From Halostagnicola larsenii XH-48 (GTDB taxonomy: Archaea; Halobacteriota; Halobacteria; Halobacteriales; Natrialbaceae): a stretch of 64,000 nt of DNA. The DNA lies in the NCBI RefSeq assembly GCF_000517625.1, contig NZ_CP007055.1, forward strand, positions 2,542,001 through 2,606,000, written 5' to 3'. The notes under the pieces are model-generated. The model was given only the letters and a program-made list of their open reading frames with translations. It did no database searches and had not been told where the DNA came from. Positions 51,261 through 62,007 of this stretch are shown piece after piece (the stretch's first letter is position 1; each line of letters begins with the position of its first letter). Made by a program: the position numbers and the translations under genes.

Positions 51261-51905
51261 ATGACCATCGTCGCTTTCGACTTCGACGGAACGCTCTCCG
51301 ATTCGGAAATGACCGTCCTGCTCGGTGACCGCTGCGGGGCCGCTGACGAGATGGCAGCGATCACCGAACGCGCGATGAACGACGAAATCGGCTACGCGAA
51401 GAGCCTGCGCGAGCGTGCTGCCCTGCTCGAGGGCCTTCCCGAAGCCGAGGCCCGGGCCGCCTTCGACGAGGTCGAACTCCGCGAGGGATCGGCAGCCCTG
51501 ATTCGGGCGCTCAACGACGCCGGTGTTACCACCGCCATCCTCACCGGTGGGTTCAAACGCGGCGTCGCGGCGGCGCTCGAGAAAGAGGGCGTCAGCGTCG
51601 ATTACATCGTCTCGAACGAACTCCCGATCGAAGACGGCGAGTTGACCGGGGACGTCGAAGGGACGCTCATCGAGGGCACGAAAGATACGGCACTCGAGAG
51701 CCTCGCCGGCGATGTCGGCGTCTCCATGTCCGAGACGGTCGCCGTCGGCGACGGTGCCAACGACCTGCCGATGCTCGAGGTCGCCGGTCTCCCGATCGGA
51801 TTCGATCCGAAACCGGCCGTCGAACCGGCCTGCGAGGTCGTCGTCACCTCGATGGCCGAAGTTCGCGATACGCTGCTCGCAGAAGGCGTGCTCGACCGGA
51901 CGTAG
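51261..51905 (+). CDS. serB: Phosphoserine phosphatase (HAD family)
   Basis: 214 residues from MTIVAFDFDGTLSDSE. HAD motif I is DFDGTLSD, motif II is the Thr of AILTGG, Lys is in the region near residue 139, and motif IV is VAVGDGANDLPML. The pattern matches archaeal SerB, which makes serine from phosphoserine; other small HAD phosphatases cannot be fully excluded. The upstream frame adds 19 residues without family match. Confidence 0.92.
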   Translation: MTIVAFDFDGTLSDSEMTVLLGDRCGAADEMAAITERAMNDEIGYAKSLRERAALLEGLPEAEARAAFDEVELREGSAALIRALNDAGVTTAILTGGFKRGVAAALEKEGVSVDYIVSNELPIEDGELTGDVEGTLIEGTKDTALESLAGDVGVSMSETVAVGDGANDLPMLEVAGLPIGFDPKPAVEPACEVVVTSMAEVRDTLLAEGVLDRT

Positions 51906-51931
51906 GACAAAATCGATTCTCGACGGACGAG

Positions 51932-52729
51932 TTACGACGATACCTCGTCCGATTCGGACTGGGCCGACTCCGCCGCTCGGTTGCAGCCCGGTTCAGCCGG
52001 TTTTACGTAGTGAGAGATGAACACCGCGACCGCGCCCCCGAGCAGCGTAAACGTGAGTACGGTGCCGGCCGTCGTCAGAACCAGCGACGAGTCGACGGCG
52101 ACCGTGATCGCTTCGGCCTCCCCGGTCCCCGCCGCTCCGCTGGCGGTCCCCCCGCTCTCTCCCTCGAGATCCCAGATCGAAATCGTCGCTAGAACGACCG
52201 AAAGTACCACGTAACTGGCGGTACAGACCATTCCAGCGATCGCGCTATTTCTGACCGTCTCCTCGAGACTCGCCTCCCACAGCGTGCGAACGAGGAGATA
52301 GCCGGCGATCGAAAGCACGACAACCGGAACGAGCGCGGTTAGGTGAGATGAGAGGCTGGTATAAATACTGTAACCGGTCTGTACCGGCTCTTCACCGTTT
52401 AACATCGTTGCACCGTGGCTCACCAGCATGGATATCCCGGTGATCACCCATCGGCTCGGTTCCTGCTCACCTGCTGTGAACAGTCCGGTGGCGAACATTG
52501 TCCCGATTAGGTGATAAAGCACGGCGTAGACGGCGACGAACGACCCGACGCCGAACCCGAGTCCGACGCGACTCGAGCGGCCTGCCGATTCGACGAGTCC
52601 AGATTCGCCGCGCCCTGGATCATCGTCGCTTCTCGAGGCGTCGTCCGAATCCGTCCCATCCTCCTGTTCGTCCACCGCGGGACCCGTGTCGTACGCTGGG
52701 CCCTTGTCGTACTCGAGCTGTCTGTCCAT
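51932..52729 (-). CDS. Multi-pass membrane protein, uncharacterised
   Basis: 265 residues from MDRQLEYDKG. The first ~60 residues are acidic and polar, followed by about five membrane segments (from GLGFGVGSFVAVYAVLYHLI to TFTLLGGAVAVFISHYV). Acidic C-terminal tail. Only haloarchaeal in appearance; function unknown. It is convergent with serB. Confidence 0.7.
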   Translation of the reverse strand: MDRQLEYDKGPAYDTGPAVDEQEDGTDSDDASRSDDDPGRGESGLVESAGRSSRVGLGFGVGSFVAVYAVLYHLIGTMFATGLFTAGEQEPSRWVITGISMLVSHGATMLNGEEPVQTGYSIYTSLSSHLTALVPVVVLSIAGYLLVRTLWEASLEETVRNSAIAGMVCTASYVVLSVVLATISIWDLEGESGGTASGAAGTGEAEAITVAVDSSLVLTTAGTVLTFTLLGGAVAVFISHYVKPAEPGCNRAAESAQSESDEVSS

Positions 52730-52846
52730 TGCCACTATCCTTTCAGTCAAACGGAATGTGTGTTTCGGTATGGCGAGGGATATCTGGTGGTAACTGGGAT
52801 ACTGCGGGCCGAATCGGCGGCTCAGAATAGACTGAATCGAACCGAA

Positions 52847-54100
52847 TCACTCCGAAAAGAGACTCGTGTGGACCGGCGCGAACGCCTCCGGTTCGTCCTC
52901 CTCCTCGGCAGTATCCGTGATCGCCCGTCCGTCGAGCCCCGCCGATAGCAGCGCCGATAGCGGCGGGCCGACCTTCTCCGGTTCGACGAGGAACGCATCG
53001 TGGCCGTGGTCGGATTCGATGACGTGGTGTGAGACGTCGACGCCCGCGTCCCGACAGGCGTCGGCGAGGACTTCGGCCTGTTCGACGGTGAAGTGCCAGT
53101 CCCCGGTAAACGAGAGGATGAGCAGTTCGCCCTCGAAGGCGGCCAGCGCGTCGGCGTCGGACTCGTAGCCCGCCGCGAGGTCGAAGTCGTCCATCGCGCG
53201 GGTCAGGTAGAGGTAGCTGTTGGCGTCGTAGCGCTCCGTGAACTTCTCGGCCTGATAATCGAGGTACGACTCGACCTCCCGGTACGGGAAAAAGGCCCCC
53301 GCCGGATCCGTTGGCTTCTCTCGAGTCGCCTCCCGACCGGCCGAGCGACGCCCGAACTTGCGGGCCATCGAGGCCTTCGAGAGGTACATGATGTGGCCGA
53401 TCTGACGCGCTCGAGCCAGCCCGTCCGTCGGCTCGGAACCGCCGTCGGACGAGTCCGACGAGCTTTCGCTCTCGTCGGTCGCGGAGGCGTCGTAGTAGTG
53501 GCCCCCGTTCCAGTTCGGATCCGACGTAATCGCTCGCCGCGCGACGGTATCGAGGGCGAGACACTGGGCGTCGAGTCGGGCGGCGGCCGCGACCGAGGCG
53601 GCGTAGTCGACGTCGTCGGGGTATCGACGGAGCCAGTCGAGAACGTTCATGCCGCCGACGCTGCCGCCGACGACCGCGTGGAGGCGGCCGACGCCGAGTT
53701 CGTCGAGGAGTCGCCGCTGAGAGCGAGTCCAGTCGCCGATCGTCACGGGCGGAAAGTCCGTCCCGTAGGGTTCGCCGGTCTCGGGGTTCGTACTCGAGGG
53801 GCCGGTCGTGCCGTAACACGACCCCGGCGCGTTCGCACAGACGACGTAGTACTCGGTGGTGTCGATGGCCTTGCCGGGGCCGACGACGTCGCCCCACCAG
53901 GCGCGGGCCTGTCCGGCCGTTTCGCCGCCCGCATCGGGTCGGCGGGCGACGTGTGCGCTGCCGGTCAGCGCGTGACAGACGAGGACGGCGTTGTCCCCCG
54001 TAAACTCCCCGTAGGTCTCGTAGGCGACCTCGAGCGAGGGGATCGACTCGCCGCTTTCGAAGGTGAACTCGCCGAGGTCGACCGTCGCTTTGGTCGTCAT
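52847..54100 (-). CDS. metX: Homoserine O-acetyltransferase
   Basis: 417 residues, alpha/beta-hydrolase fold. The nucleophile is Ser147 in [10 protein letters not shown]; the C-terminal [12 protein letters not shown] contains the catalytic Asp/His region. The substrate-site segment [14 protein letters not shown] is typical of MetX. An acidic insertion near residue 218 ([18 protein letters not shown]) is likely a surface loop. It activates homoserine for methionine synthesis. Its start codon overlaps the metY stop, with metY upstream. Confidence 0.95.
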   Translation of the reverse strand: MTTKATVDLGEFTFESGESIPSLEVAYETYGEFTGDNAVLVCHALTGSAHVARRPDAGGETAGQARAWWGDVVGPGKAIDTTEYYVVCANAPGSCYGTTGPSSTNPETGEPYGTDFPPVTIGDWTRSQRRLLDELGVGRLHAVVGGSVGGMNVLDWLRRYPDDVDYAASVAAAARLDAQCLALDTVARRAITSDPNWNGGHYYDASATDESESSSDSSDGGSEPTDGLARARQIGHIMYLSKASMARKFGRRSAGREATREKPTDPAGAFFPYREVESYLDYQAEKFTERYDANSYLYLTRAMDDFDLAAGYESDADALAAFEGELLILSFTGDWHFTVEQAEVLADACRDAGVDVSHHVIESDHGHDAFLVEPEKVGPPLSALLSAGLDGRAITDTAEEEDEPEAFAPVHTSLFSE

Positions 54101-55452
54101 GGTCGCTCCTCCGGGGGCCGTTCCGTCGTCCCCGCACGCGACTGGGCGGTCGCCGTCTCGATTGCCGCGTCGATATCCGCGAGGATATCCGCGGGATCCT
54201 CGATGCCGACCGAGAGTCGGACCAGATCGGGCGTCACGCCCGCGTCTCGCTGTTCCTCGGGCGAGAGTTGCCCGTGGGTCGTGCTCGCGGGGTGGATGAC
54301 GAGCGTCTTCGCGTCGCCGATGTTCGCGAGGAACTGGGCGACCTCGACCTCCTCGCAGAAGCGTTTGCCGGCCTCGAATCCGCCCTCGAGGCCGAAGGCG
54401 ATCATGCCGCCGAAATCGGAGAGGTACTTCGAGGCGTTATCGTGGGTCGGGTGACTCTCGAGGCCCGGATACGTGACCCAGGCCACGTCGTCGTGGTCGG
54501 CCAGGTACTCGGCGACGATGGTCGCGTTTTCGCAGTGTTTGTCCATCCGCAAGGGCAGGGACTCGAGCCCCTGGAGGGTCTGCCAGGCGTCGAAGGGCGA
54601 CTGCTGGTTGCCCAGACTGCGCGTCGAACGGAACCGAACCGCGGCGGCGAGCGGCGCATCCGGAAAGTCCCGCGAGAAGTCGACGTCGTGATAGGCGTGG
54701 TTCTGCCCCGAAATCTCGTCGTAGCCGTGCTCACCCCACGGGAACTCACCGCCGTCGACGAGGATGCCCCCGACGGTCGTCCCTGAGCCGTGGAGCCACT
54801 TCGTCGTCGACTCCCAGACGACATCCGCGCCGTGTTCTAACGGACGACAGAGGTGCGGCGTCGCGAACGTGTTGTCGACGACCAGCGGCACGCCGTGATC
54901 GTGAGCGATGGTCGAGAGACGGTCGAAATCGGGCGTCACGAGCGAGGGGTTGCCGATCGTCTCGACGTGGACGAACGCCGTGTCCTCGTCGATCGCTTCC
55001 TCGTAGGCCTCGGCCTCGAGCGTCGGGACCAGACGCGTCTCGATGTCTCGCCGGGACGCCGTCTTCGCGAAGTACGCGGTCGTCCCGCCGTAGGTATCCG
55101 TCGAGAGGACGACGTTGTCACCCGCCTCGGCCAGCACGAGCACCGCCGAATCGAGCGCGGCCATCCCGCTCGCGGTCGCCACCGCCCCCGGCGCGCCCTC
55201 GAGGGACGCCAGCCGGCGCTCTAAGGTCTGGACAGTGGGGTTCGTGATCCGCGAGTAGATGTGGCCCTCGCTCTCGAGGGCGTAGAGATCCGCGGCGCTG
55301 TCGGCGTCATCGAAAACGTAGGAGGTCGTCTGATACAGTGGCGGGGCCATCGCGCCCGTCTCGGGATCGGGAGATTGTCCGGCGTGGACGCTTCGCGTTC
55401 CGAATCGACACCGTTCGGGATCGTCGGTCCCATCGCTCGTGTCGTCGCTCAT
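54097..55452 (-). CDS. metY: O-acetylhomoserine sulfhydrylase
   Basis: 451 residues, PLP-dependent gamma-family fold. The Schiff-base Lys218 is in [29 protein letters not shown] and the [11 protein letters not shown]-like segment ([13 protein letters not shown]) are family hallmarks. It makes homocysteine from O-acetylhomoserine and sulfide, using the MetX product. Alternative start three codons upstream (55461); the upstream CGCATAAG box may be a TATA element. Confidence 0.95.
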   Translation of the reverse strand: MSDDTSDGTDDPERCRFGTRSVHAGQSPDPETGAMAPPLYQTTSYVFDDADSAADLYALESEGHIYSRITNPTVQTLERRLASLEGAPGAVATASGMAALDSAVLVLAEAGDNVVLSTDTYGGTTAYFAKTASRRDIETRLVPTLEAEAYEEAIDEDTAFVHVETIGNPSLVTPDFDRLSTIAHDHGVPLVVDNTFATPHLCRPLEHGADVVWESTTKWLHGSGTTVGGILVDGGEFPWGEHGYDEISGQNHAYHDVDFSRDFPDAPLAAAVRFRSTRSLGNQQSPFDAWQTLQGLESLPLRMDKHCENATIVAEYLADHDDVAWVTYPGLESHPTHDNASKYLSDFGGMIAFGLEGGFEAGKRFCEEVEVAQFLANIGDAKTLVIHPASTTHGQLSPEEQRDAGVTPDLVRLSVGIEDPADILADIDAAIETATAQSRAGTTERPPEERP

Positions 55453-55590
55453 GTTTTGCATGCATACTTCTCCACGGACTTATGCGTCTCAGTAACGGCA
55501 AAAACCGCAAATACTGCGTGGTATACACACTCATCTGACAGGCATGCCGGGACGAACGATTTCTTAGGGGCGTAGTCCTAACGGTCGCTC

Positions 55591-56820
55591 GTGTCCTCGA
55601 GTCGTCGCGATCGAGTGGTCCTGGCGACCGTCGTGTTCGCCGTGTTGTTCTCCCAGCTACTGCTGTATCCGGGCGTCTCGACGCTCGTCGAAGCGCTTGG
55701 AGCGGACGCGGGCGGGGGGTCGTCGCCGTTCGCAACGACCGAACTCGACGCGAGCATGTGGTTCCTCGTGGCCGAATTCGCGGCCTACGTCGTCTTCGTC
55801 GGCGTCTGGGGAGCCGCCAGCGATATGACGGGCCGACGAACGCCCTTCATCGTCACCGGCGCGCTCGCGGGAGCCGTCGGCTATCTTGCGCTCGCGGCCG
55901 CACCGATGCTCGGTTCGATTCCCTTCGAAGGCGTCCTCTTGCTACGCGTGTTGCAGGGAGCGATGACGATCGGCGCGTTCTCGCTGACGATGACGATGCT
56001 GATGGATCTCGAGGGCGGCCACGGAAAGAACATGGGCGCGGCGGGGATCGCGATCGGCCTCGGGGCCGCTCTGGGCGCACCGATCGGCGGCCAACTCACG
56101 ACGGTCGATCCGCTCGCGCCACTGGTCGCCGCCGGAATATTGCTCGTCTGCGTGGGCGGACTCGTCACCCTCGTTCCCGACCGCGCGCCCACCGGTCGAC
56201 GGGCGGCTCGAGACCTCCTCGACGGTATTCGACAGCGACCGACGCTCTCGATTCCGTACGCGTTCGGGTTCATCGATCGGCTCACGGCCGGGTTTTTCGC
56301 CCTCGTCGGGACGCTCTATTTCCAGGACGCGTTCGGGGTGGGGCCGGCCCAAACCGGCCTCCTGCTGGCGTGCTTTTTCGCACCCTTCGCGCTCTTGCAG
56401 TACCCGATGGGAGCGCTCTCGGATCGAATCGGCCGAACGATCCCGATCGTCGCTGGTTCGCTCTGTTACGGTGTTGGTATTCTGAGCGTCAACGTGGCCC
56501 CGACGGTGGCACTCGCGGCCCTCGCGATGGTGCTTGTCGGAGTCCTCGGCGCGCTCGTCTCGCCGGCGACGATGGCACTGGTCACCGACCTCGCGGCGGA
56601 CGGCGAACGCGGGGTCGCGATGGGCGGGTTCAACCTCGCCGGCAGCCTCGGCTTCCTGGGCGGGTTTCTCATCGGCGGCACCGTCGCCGACACCTACGGC
56701 TACGACCTCGCCTTCCTCGTCGTCGGCGGCCTCGAGATCGCGATCGCGATCGTCACCGTTCCGGTGTTCCTCAGACTATCAGTAGACGGACACAAACATG
56801 TTCGTGAAGACGAGGCATAA
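55591..56820 (+). CDS. MFS transporter
   Basis: 409 residues, 12 membrane segments. The family motif A-like GAASDMTGRRTPF follows segment 2 and GALSDRIGRTIPI follows segment 8. It starts at GTG, about 27 bases after a tttctta box (55560-55566), so probably leaderless. Bacterial-type drug or sugar exporter branch; substrate unknown. Divergent from metY. Confidence 0.9.
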   Translation: MSSSRRDRVVLATVVFAVLFSQLLLYPGVSTLVEALGADAGGGSSPFATTELDASMWFLVAEFAAYVVFVGVWGAASDMTGRRTPFIVTGALAGAVGYLALAAAPMLGSIPFEGVLLLRVLQGAMTIGAFSLTMTMLMDLEGGHGKNMGAAGIAIGLGAALGAPIGGQLTTVDPLAPLVAAGILLVCVGGLVTLVPDRAPTGRRAARDLLDGIRQRPTLSIPYAFGFIDRLTAGFFALVGTLYFQDAFGVGPAQTGLLLACFFAPFALLQYPMGALSDRIGRTIPIVAGSLCYGVGILSVNVAPTVALAALAMVLVGVLGALVSPATMALVTDLAADGERGVAMGGFNLAGSLGFLGGFLIGGTVADTYGYDLAFLVVGGLEIAIAIVTVPVFLRLSVDGHKHVREDEA

Positions 56821-56953
56821 AACCACACCGGCTAATCAGCCCCTCTTCCGCCGATTCTCGAGAGGGTATCGCAAAAACAGTGGTATGTGAACACATGACT
56901 GTACGGCGACAGAGGGAATCCCTTTTTATGTACGCAGTACCAAGAATGTCACG

Positions 56954-57436
56954 ATGGCACGAAAGCGAACGGTCTCACGGCGAACCGCACTGAAGGTCAC
57001 AGGCACTGCTGCGGCAACCGCGCTCGTCGCAGGATGTAGTAGCGGTGGCGGTGGCGACGACGGCAGCAGCGATGACGGCAGCAGCGACGACGGTATCGAA
57101 GTCGATCCTGGCCAGATCGAATTAGAAGCCGCCACGAGCGCGTGGATCGGTGTTTCACCGGACAGTATCAGTGAAGAGGAAAACCCGACGCTGATCCTGC
57201 AGGAAGGCGAAGAGTACGAAATCGGCTGGAACACAGGAGACGGCAAGGAACACAACATCGAAGTTCGAAACGACAGCGGTGATCCTCTTGAGCAGGATGG
57301 CGAGGAACTCGCAACCGAGCAGGTCACAGACGAGGAGCCCGACGACCAGTGGCTCACTTTCGAAGCCACCAGTGACGCGTCGGTCTATCGCTGTAACCCA
57401 CACGCCAGCATGGAAGGCGACATCGTCGTCGAATAA
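56954..57436 (+). CDS. Halocyanin-like blue copper lipoprotein
   Basis: 160 residues. Tat signal SRRTALKVTG with lipobox Cys28 (VAGC), a Gly/Asp/Ser-rich linker, then a plastocyanin-like domain. The type-1 copper ligands are all present: His100 in KEHNIEV and Cys147, His150 and Met153 in CNPHASM. An electron carrier on the outer face of the membrane. A tttttatgta box (56923-56932) about 26 bases before the ATG suggests a leaderless transcript. Confidence 0.93.
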   Translation: MARKRTVSRRTALKVTGTAAATALVAGCSSGGGGDDGSSDDGSSDDGIEVDPGQIELEAATSAWIGVSPDSISEEENPTLILQEGEEYEIGWNTGDGKEHNIEVRNDSGDPLEQDGEELATEQVTDEEPDDQWLTFEATSDASVYRCNPHASMEGDIVVE

Positions 57437-57764
57437 CTGACTCGCTACTGCCGTTTTTCAGAAGTCAGTACGCCACTTACTGAGACGGGTATCATCGAAT
57501 TCGCTTCTATCTCTCGTCTGATGACAGATGGTGTCAGTAGTTACGTTTCTCTCACCTATCCGCCGTCGAGACACGCTTTGGTAAGCGGATCGTCAACGGG
57601 ACCAGTCCGACAATTGCGTACTGGGCGAGCATGTCATACGAGTTAGTACCACACGCAATTTTAGCCACGTTCAATGGTAGCATATGTTGTGGAATTTAGC
57701 CGGTAGAAGGCCCACATCACAAGAATAACAACATACAAGTGCTCGAGTCACCTCCCATAATAAA
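57437..57764. other. Intergenic stretch
   Basis: About 330 bases with no gene. Locally AT-rich just before the next start (cataataaaatg), which may contain its promoter. Nothing else recognised. Confidence 0.5.
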
Positions 57765-58796
57765 ATGAATTCACAGAGAAATATTCTCCTCTTCGCCGCG
57801 CTTGCACTCGCCTGGGGAACCGCGTTCAGTGCGATCGAAATCGGTCTCGGATCGCTACCGCCGATCCTGTTTGCCGCCTTCCGACTCGACGTCGCAACCG
57901 CGTTGTTCGTCATCCTCACCGCCGTACTCGGTCTCGAGTGGCGACCGCAAACGCGAGCGGACGTGATATCGATAGCTACCGGTGGCGTCCTCCTCGTGGG
58001 CGCCCACTACGGACTGTTGTTCGTCGGCCAGTTGTACGTCTCGAGCGCCGTCGCCGCGATCGTGTTGAGCCTGACCCCGATCGTCACGCCGCCGATCGCC
58101 CTCGCAGTGCTCCCGCGAGAACGAATCCGTCCGCCCGCCGCAGTTGGGCTGGTACTGGGACTGCTGGGTGTCGTCGTCATCGCCATCTCCGGCGGCTCGG
58201 TGGGCGGGCAGGCCCTCGGCGTCGGCCTCCTGTTCGGCTCGGCCCTCTCGATCGCCGTCGGGTCCGTCGTCCTCGAGCGAACGAGATCGACGCTCTCGAT
58301 CATCCCGCTGCAAACGTGGGCGATGGGCGTCGGCGGGCTCATGTTACACGGCCTCAGCGCCCTCCACCCCGGCGAAAGCGTCCTCGCAGCGACGTTCACG
58401 AGCGACGTTGTGGCCGCACTCGCGTACCTCGGCGTCGTCTCGACGGCCGGCGGCTTTCTCGCGTACTTCATCCTGCTCGAGCGGGTCGGCGCGACGGAAC
58501 TCAGCCTCGTCAACTACACCTCCCCCGTGATCGCCGCCGTGTTCGGGTGGCTCTTGCTCGGCGAATCCATCACGGTCGCGACGGTCGCCGGCTTCGCGCT
58601 GATCGTCTTCGGCTTTACTCTCTGTAAGATCGACAGCCTCTGGAAGCTGGTTCGGCCGGTGGTCGAAGACGGCACACGTCGCCCGGTACCCGCCGACGGA
58701 TTCGTCGTCCAGAAAAACCCGTACGTCCGATCCGCAAACCGCGGAAACGAGGGTCGATCCGCGTCGCCGTCCCGTTCGTCTCCGGGAGCGGACTAA
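57765..58796 (+). CDS. EamA/DMT-family transporter
   Basis: 343 residues, ten membrane segments in two EamA repeats, typical of the drug/metabolite transporter superfamily. Segments include LFAALALAWGTAFSAIEIGL and the conserved YTSPVIAAVFGWLLLGE near the end. The last ~45 residues form a basic polar tail past the final segment. Probably an amino-acid or metabolite exporter; substrate not visible. Confidence 0.9.
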   Translation: MNSQRNILLFAALALAWGTAFSAIEIGLGSLPPILFAAFRLDVATALFVILTAVLGLEWRPQTRADVISIATGGVLLVGAHYGLLFVGQLYVSSAVAAIVLSLTPIVTPPIALAVLPRERIRPPAAVGLVLGLLGVVVIAISGGSVGGQALGVGLLFGSALSIAVGSVVLERTRSTLSIIPLQTWAMGVGGLMLHGLSALHPGESVLAATFTSDVVAALAYLGVVSTAGGFLAYFILLERVGATELSLVNYTSPVIAAVFGWLLLGESITVATVAGFALIVFGFTLCKIDSLWKLVRPVVEDGTRRPVPADGFVVQKNPYVRSANRGNEGRSASPSRSSPGAD

Positions 58797-58974
58797 CCGC
58801 TCCTCGCGACCGGATCGACGCGTGGATCGAAGATCCGTATTCCGTCCTCAACCCTGCTGATTCGGCCCTGTTCACTCGTCCTCGAGTAAACTCACGGCGG
58901 ACGATTCGAGAGCGGTGCGCCATCAAAAGTACCATACCGACGCACGACTCAGTAGCTGTTATCAGGTGGTTTGC

Positions 58975-60087
58975 GTGACCAAAAAAAGCGAGTATCAAGA
59001 CGACTACCCCGACAAGACGCTGTATATTCCGGGCCCAACTGAAGTACGCGAGGACGTCATCGAGGCCATGTGCGAGCCGATGTTCGGCCACCGCATGGAC
59101 CGCATGACCGACCTCTACACGACCATCGTCGAGGACACGAAGGAATTTCTCGGCACCGACAACGACGTCATCATTCTGACCGGGTCGGGAACCGAGTTCA
59201 TGGAGAGTTCGATCCTGAACCTCGTCGACGAGAACGTCCTCGTCACGACCTGCGGCAGCTTCAGCGAGCGCCAGGCCAACGTCGCCGAACGCCTCGGCAA
59301 AACCGTCGACACCCTTGAGTACGAGTGGGGCCAGGCCGTCAAACCCGAGGATGTCCGCGAATACCTCGAAGAGAGTGACACCGACTACGACGTCGTCACC
59401 TGCGTGAAAAACGAGAGTTCGACCGGCGTGCGGAACCCGATCGAAGAGATCGGCGACGTCGTCGCCGAGTACCCGGACACCTACTTCGTCGTCGACGCGG
59501 TCTCGTCGCTCGGCGGGGACTACATCGACATCGACGAGCACAACATCGACGTGATCTTCACCTCTGTCCAGAAGGCCTTCGCCATGCCGCCGGGACTGGG
59601 CGTCTGCGTCGTCAGCGACGAGGCCTACGAACGCGAACTCGAGTCCGAGTCGGCCTCGTGGTACGGCGGCTTCCAGCGTACCCTCGACTACTACGACCGG
59701 AAGGGCCAGACCCACTCCACGCCCGCGATCCCGATCATGCTCGCCTACCGAAAACAGATGAAACACATGCTCTCCGAAGGCCACGACGCGCGCGACCAGC
59801 GCCACCGGGAGATGGCCGAATACACCCGCGAATGGGCCCGCGAGCACTTCGCGATGTTCCCCGAGGAAGGCTACGAATCCCAGACCGTGAGCTGTATCGA
59901 GAACACGCAGGGGATCGATGTCGCCGCGACCATCGACGCCGTCAGCGAGGAGTACGACATGGTCTTCTCGAACGGCTACGGCTCCGCGCTCGGCGAGAAG
60001 ACGTTCCGCATCGGCCACATGGGCGAACACGATCTCGAGAGCATCAAGGAACTGACCGACGCGATCGAGGATGTCGCCGATCTGTAG
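58975..60087 (+). CDS. Class V aminotransferase (alanine-glyoxylate/serine-pyruvate type)
   Basis: 370 residues beginning at GTG (VTKKSEYQDD), with GGTGG about eight bases upstream; an ATG-free 20-codon extension is less family-like. PLP lysine Lys200 is in FTSVQKAFAMPPG, and VVDAVSSLGGD contributes the Asp that binds the PLP ring. Family knowledge links it to serine/glyoxylate/alanine interconversion; the exact donor pair is unknown. Confidence 0.9.
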   Translation: MTKKSEYQDDYPDKTLYIPGPTEVREDVIEAMCEPMFGHRMDRMTDLYTTIVEDTKEFLGTDNDVIILTGSGTEFMESSILNLVDENVLVTTCGSFSERQANVAERLGKTVDTLEYEWGQAVKPEDVREYLEESDTDYDVVTCVKNESSTGVRNPIEEIGDVVAEYPDTYFVVDAVSSLGGDYIDIDEHNIDVIFTSVQKAFAMPPGLGVCVVSDEAYERELESESASWYGGFQRTLDYYDRKGQTHSTPAIPIMLAYRKQMKHMLSEGHDARDQRHREMAEYTREWAREHFAMFPEEGYESQTVSCIENTQGIDVAATIDAVSEEYDMVFSNGYGSALGEKTFRIGHMGEHDLESIKELTDAIEDVADL

Positions 60088-60187
60088 GGAAGTCTCGAGC
60101 GTAGTTTGAAACAGGTCCAGGGTATCCGGGCCTATTCGGTAGTGGGAAACGTAACGACTTACGTATGATCGATCAAACACGAGGCAA

Positions 60188-61528
60188 ATGGCTGCGCTCG
60201 AGCGACTGCGTGCGATCGACGCGACGCCCGAGTTGCTCGCGGTCATCGTCTCGAATCTCCTGCCGCTCGTCGGGGTCCTCGTGCTCAAGTGGAGCGCAGC
60301 AACGCTCGTCACCGTCTACTGGTTCGAACTCGGTGTCATGTGTTTCTGGGCGCTGATTCGAGCGCTCTTTGCCGGTCGTCCGTCCGAATTCGACCCGGAG
60401 ATGTATCTCCTCGGGGCGCTCGTAGACAGGCCCGTTGCAGTTCCGATCCCGCGTACCGGCCTCGAGATACGGCTCTCGACGCTCCCCATCTTCGCCCTGG
60501 CGGTCCCGATACTCTCGCTTATCTGGTTCGTCGCGGGAACCGTGACCGTTGGACTCGTCGGTGGCCACGTGCTCGAGTCGAGCGCAATCGAGACGGTGGC
60601 CCTCGTGACCATCGTCATCTTCCTCACCGAGGGGGCCCGGACGGCACTCGAGTACTTCTATCGACAGGAGTATCGCGAGCACAGCGCCCAGACGGCGGTA
60701 CACGGCGTATTTTGGCGTATCGGGGTGTTGTTCCTCGTCGGACTCTGTACAGCAGTTCTTGCCGCGATGGCAGACCCCTCGGTGGCCGGTGACGAGTCGA
60801 TCGCCGCTGTGGACCCGACGATCGTCGGGGTGCCACTGCTGATCGGGATCATCCTGCTCAAATCCGGGTTCGACCTCGCGGACGTCTACCGCGATCGGCT
60901 GGTTGCGCTCGAGGAATCGATAGGCGAACACTTCGACAGCGGGGACACTCCAGCGACGCCGGGGAACACTCCAACGACGCACGGGCACACTCCGTCGACG
61001 CCGAATCTGATCGACGATTCCTTGCCGGACGCAGGAAAACGAGTCCGTCCACCCGTCGGCGGTCGGCTGCTCGCAACCGTAGTACACGCCAAACGGTATC
61101 CGAAGATTTGGTTCGTTGGCGTGTGTATCGCCGCCGGTGGGCTTCTATTCGCGTTCGACGGTGCCTGGTCGATCGTGGCTGGATTCGGGTTCATCGCTAT
61201 CGCCGTGACCGCCCTATTGATCCACCTGGATTACTGGCTTCGCTACGCGGGCGTCGAATACCGGATCGATGACGACGCGATCGTCGGCTACGACCGACTG
61301 TTTCGACAACCGGTGTGGCACATCGAGCCAGGAGACCAACGCACTGTCAGCATCGAATGCGACTGGATCGACGGCCGGCTCGAGACGGCAACCGTGGTCG
61401 TCGAGTATCCCGACATCGACCGCGACCTGCGGCTTCCGCGAGTGGGCGACCCAGAGACGATTCTCGAGGTGTTCGACCGCCAATCCGACGAGTCGACTCG
61501 GACGAAATCAACTCCCCCGAGTCTGTAG
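60188..61528 (+). CDS. DUF6498 membrane protein, long form
   Basis: 446 residues. The N-terminal ~210 residues contain about six membrane segments including the DUF6498 start (AVIVSNLLPLVGVLVLKW). A hydrophilic linker holds short Pro/Thr/His repeats, TPATPGNTPTTHGHTPST (around 257-274). Two more segments precede a C-terminal domain rich in beta strands (YRIDDDAIVGYDRLFRQPVW), resembling a PH-like or bPH domain. Paralog of the short protein at 38062. Function unknown. Confidence 0.8.
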   Translation: MAALERLRAIDATPELLAVIVSNLLPLVGVLVLKWSAATLVTVYWFELGVMCFWALIRALFAGRPSEFDPEMYLLGALVDRPVAVPIPRTGLEIRLSTLPIFALAVPILSLIWFVAGTVTVGLVGGHVLESSAIETVALVTIVIFLTEGARTALEYFYRQEYREHSAQTAVHGVFWRIGVLFLVGLCTAVLAAMADPSVAGDESIAAVDPTIVGVPLLIGIILLKSGFDLADVYRDRLVALEESIGEHFDSGDTPATPGNTPTTHGHTPSTPNLIDDSLPDAGKRVRPPVGGRLLATVVHAKRYPKIWFVGVCIAAGGLLFAFDGAWSIVAGFGFIAIAVTALLIHLDYWLRYAGVEYRIDDDAIVGYDRLFRQPVWHIEPGDQRTVSIECDWIDGRLETATVVVEYPDIDRDLRLPRVGDPETILEVFDRQSDESTRTKSTPPSL

Positions 61529-61563
61529 GACGGACCCTAGTCAGACTCGAGCGGTGAACCCCC

Positions 61564-61857
61564 TCAAGCGATTTCACCACTCAACGCCAACAGCCCGATC
61601 CCGGCCGCACAGTCGGGACAGCACGCTCGAGCGACCGCGGCGTACCGATCCTCGAGTGCCGGACACGGGCGGGTCGAAACGCGGAGCACGCGGTCGGCGG
61701 GGATCGACTCGTCGCACCGATAACAGACGGTCGGGGAGGATCGGTCGGCGCTCGAGTGGCCGCCGGAATCGTGGGTGCTCGAGGTATCCGTGATATTGGT
61801 GTTTCTCGAGTCCGTGCCAGCGGTTTTCGAGTCCGTTTCGTCGGGACTCGAAGTCAT
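61564..61857 (-). CDS. Small zinc-ribbon protein
   Basis: 97 residues. The first 40 are Ser/Thr/Asp-rich and probably disordered. Two Cys clusters, CYRC and CCPDC (the latter with an extra Cys 15 residues before), can make a zinc ribbon. One of many small haloarchaeal zinc-finger proteins. Converges with the DUF6498 gene. Confidence 0.7.
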   Translation of the reverse strand: MTSSPDETDSKTAGTDSRNTNITDTSSTHDSGGHSSADRSSPTVCYRCDESIPADRVLRVSTRPCPALEDRYAAVARACCPDCAAGIGLLALSGEIA

Positions 61858-62007
61858 ACGAATCGCCTCCAGTACGCCTCCGAAGCGCGATTCCGCCGAG
61901 AGAGGCGGTCGCTCGAGTTCTCGAGGTGGTCAAACGTGATACTGCGCTGTCGTTCGAGAGTTTTTTGTCTCGGTGGGAGTAAGTAAAGCATGGCACCAAG
62001 TGTTCGC

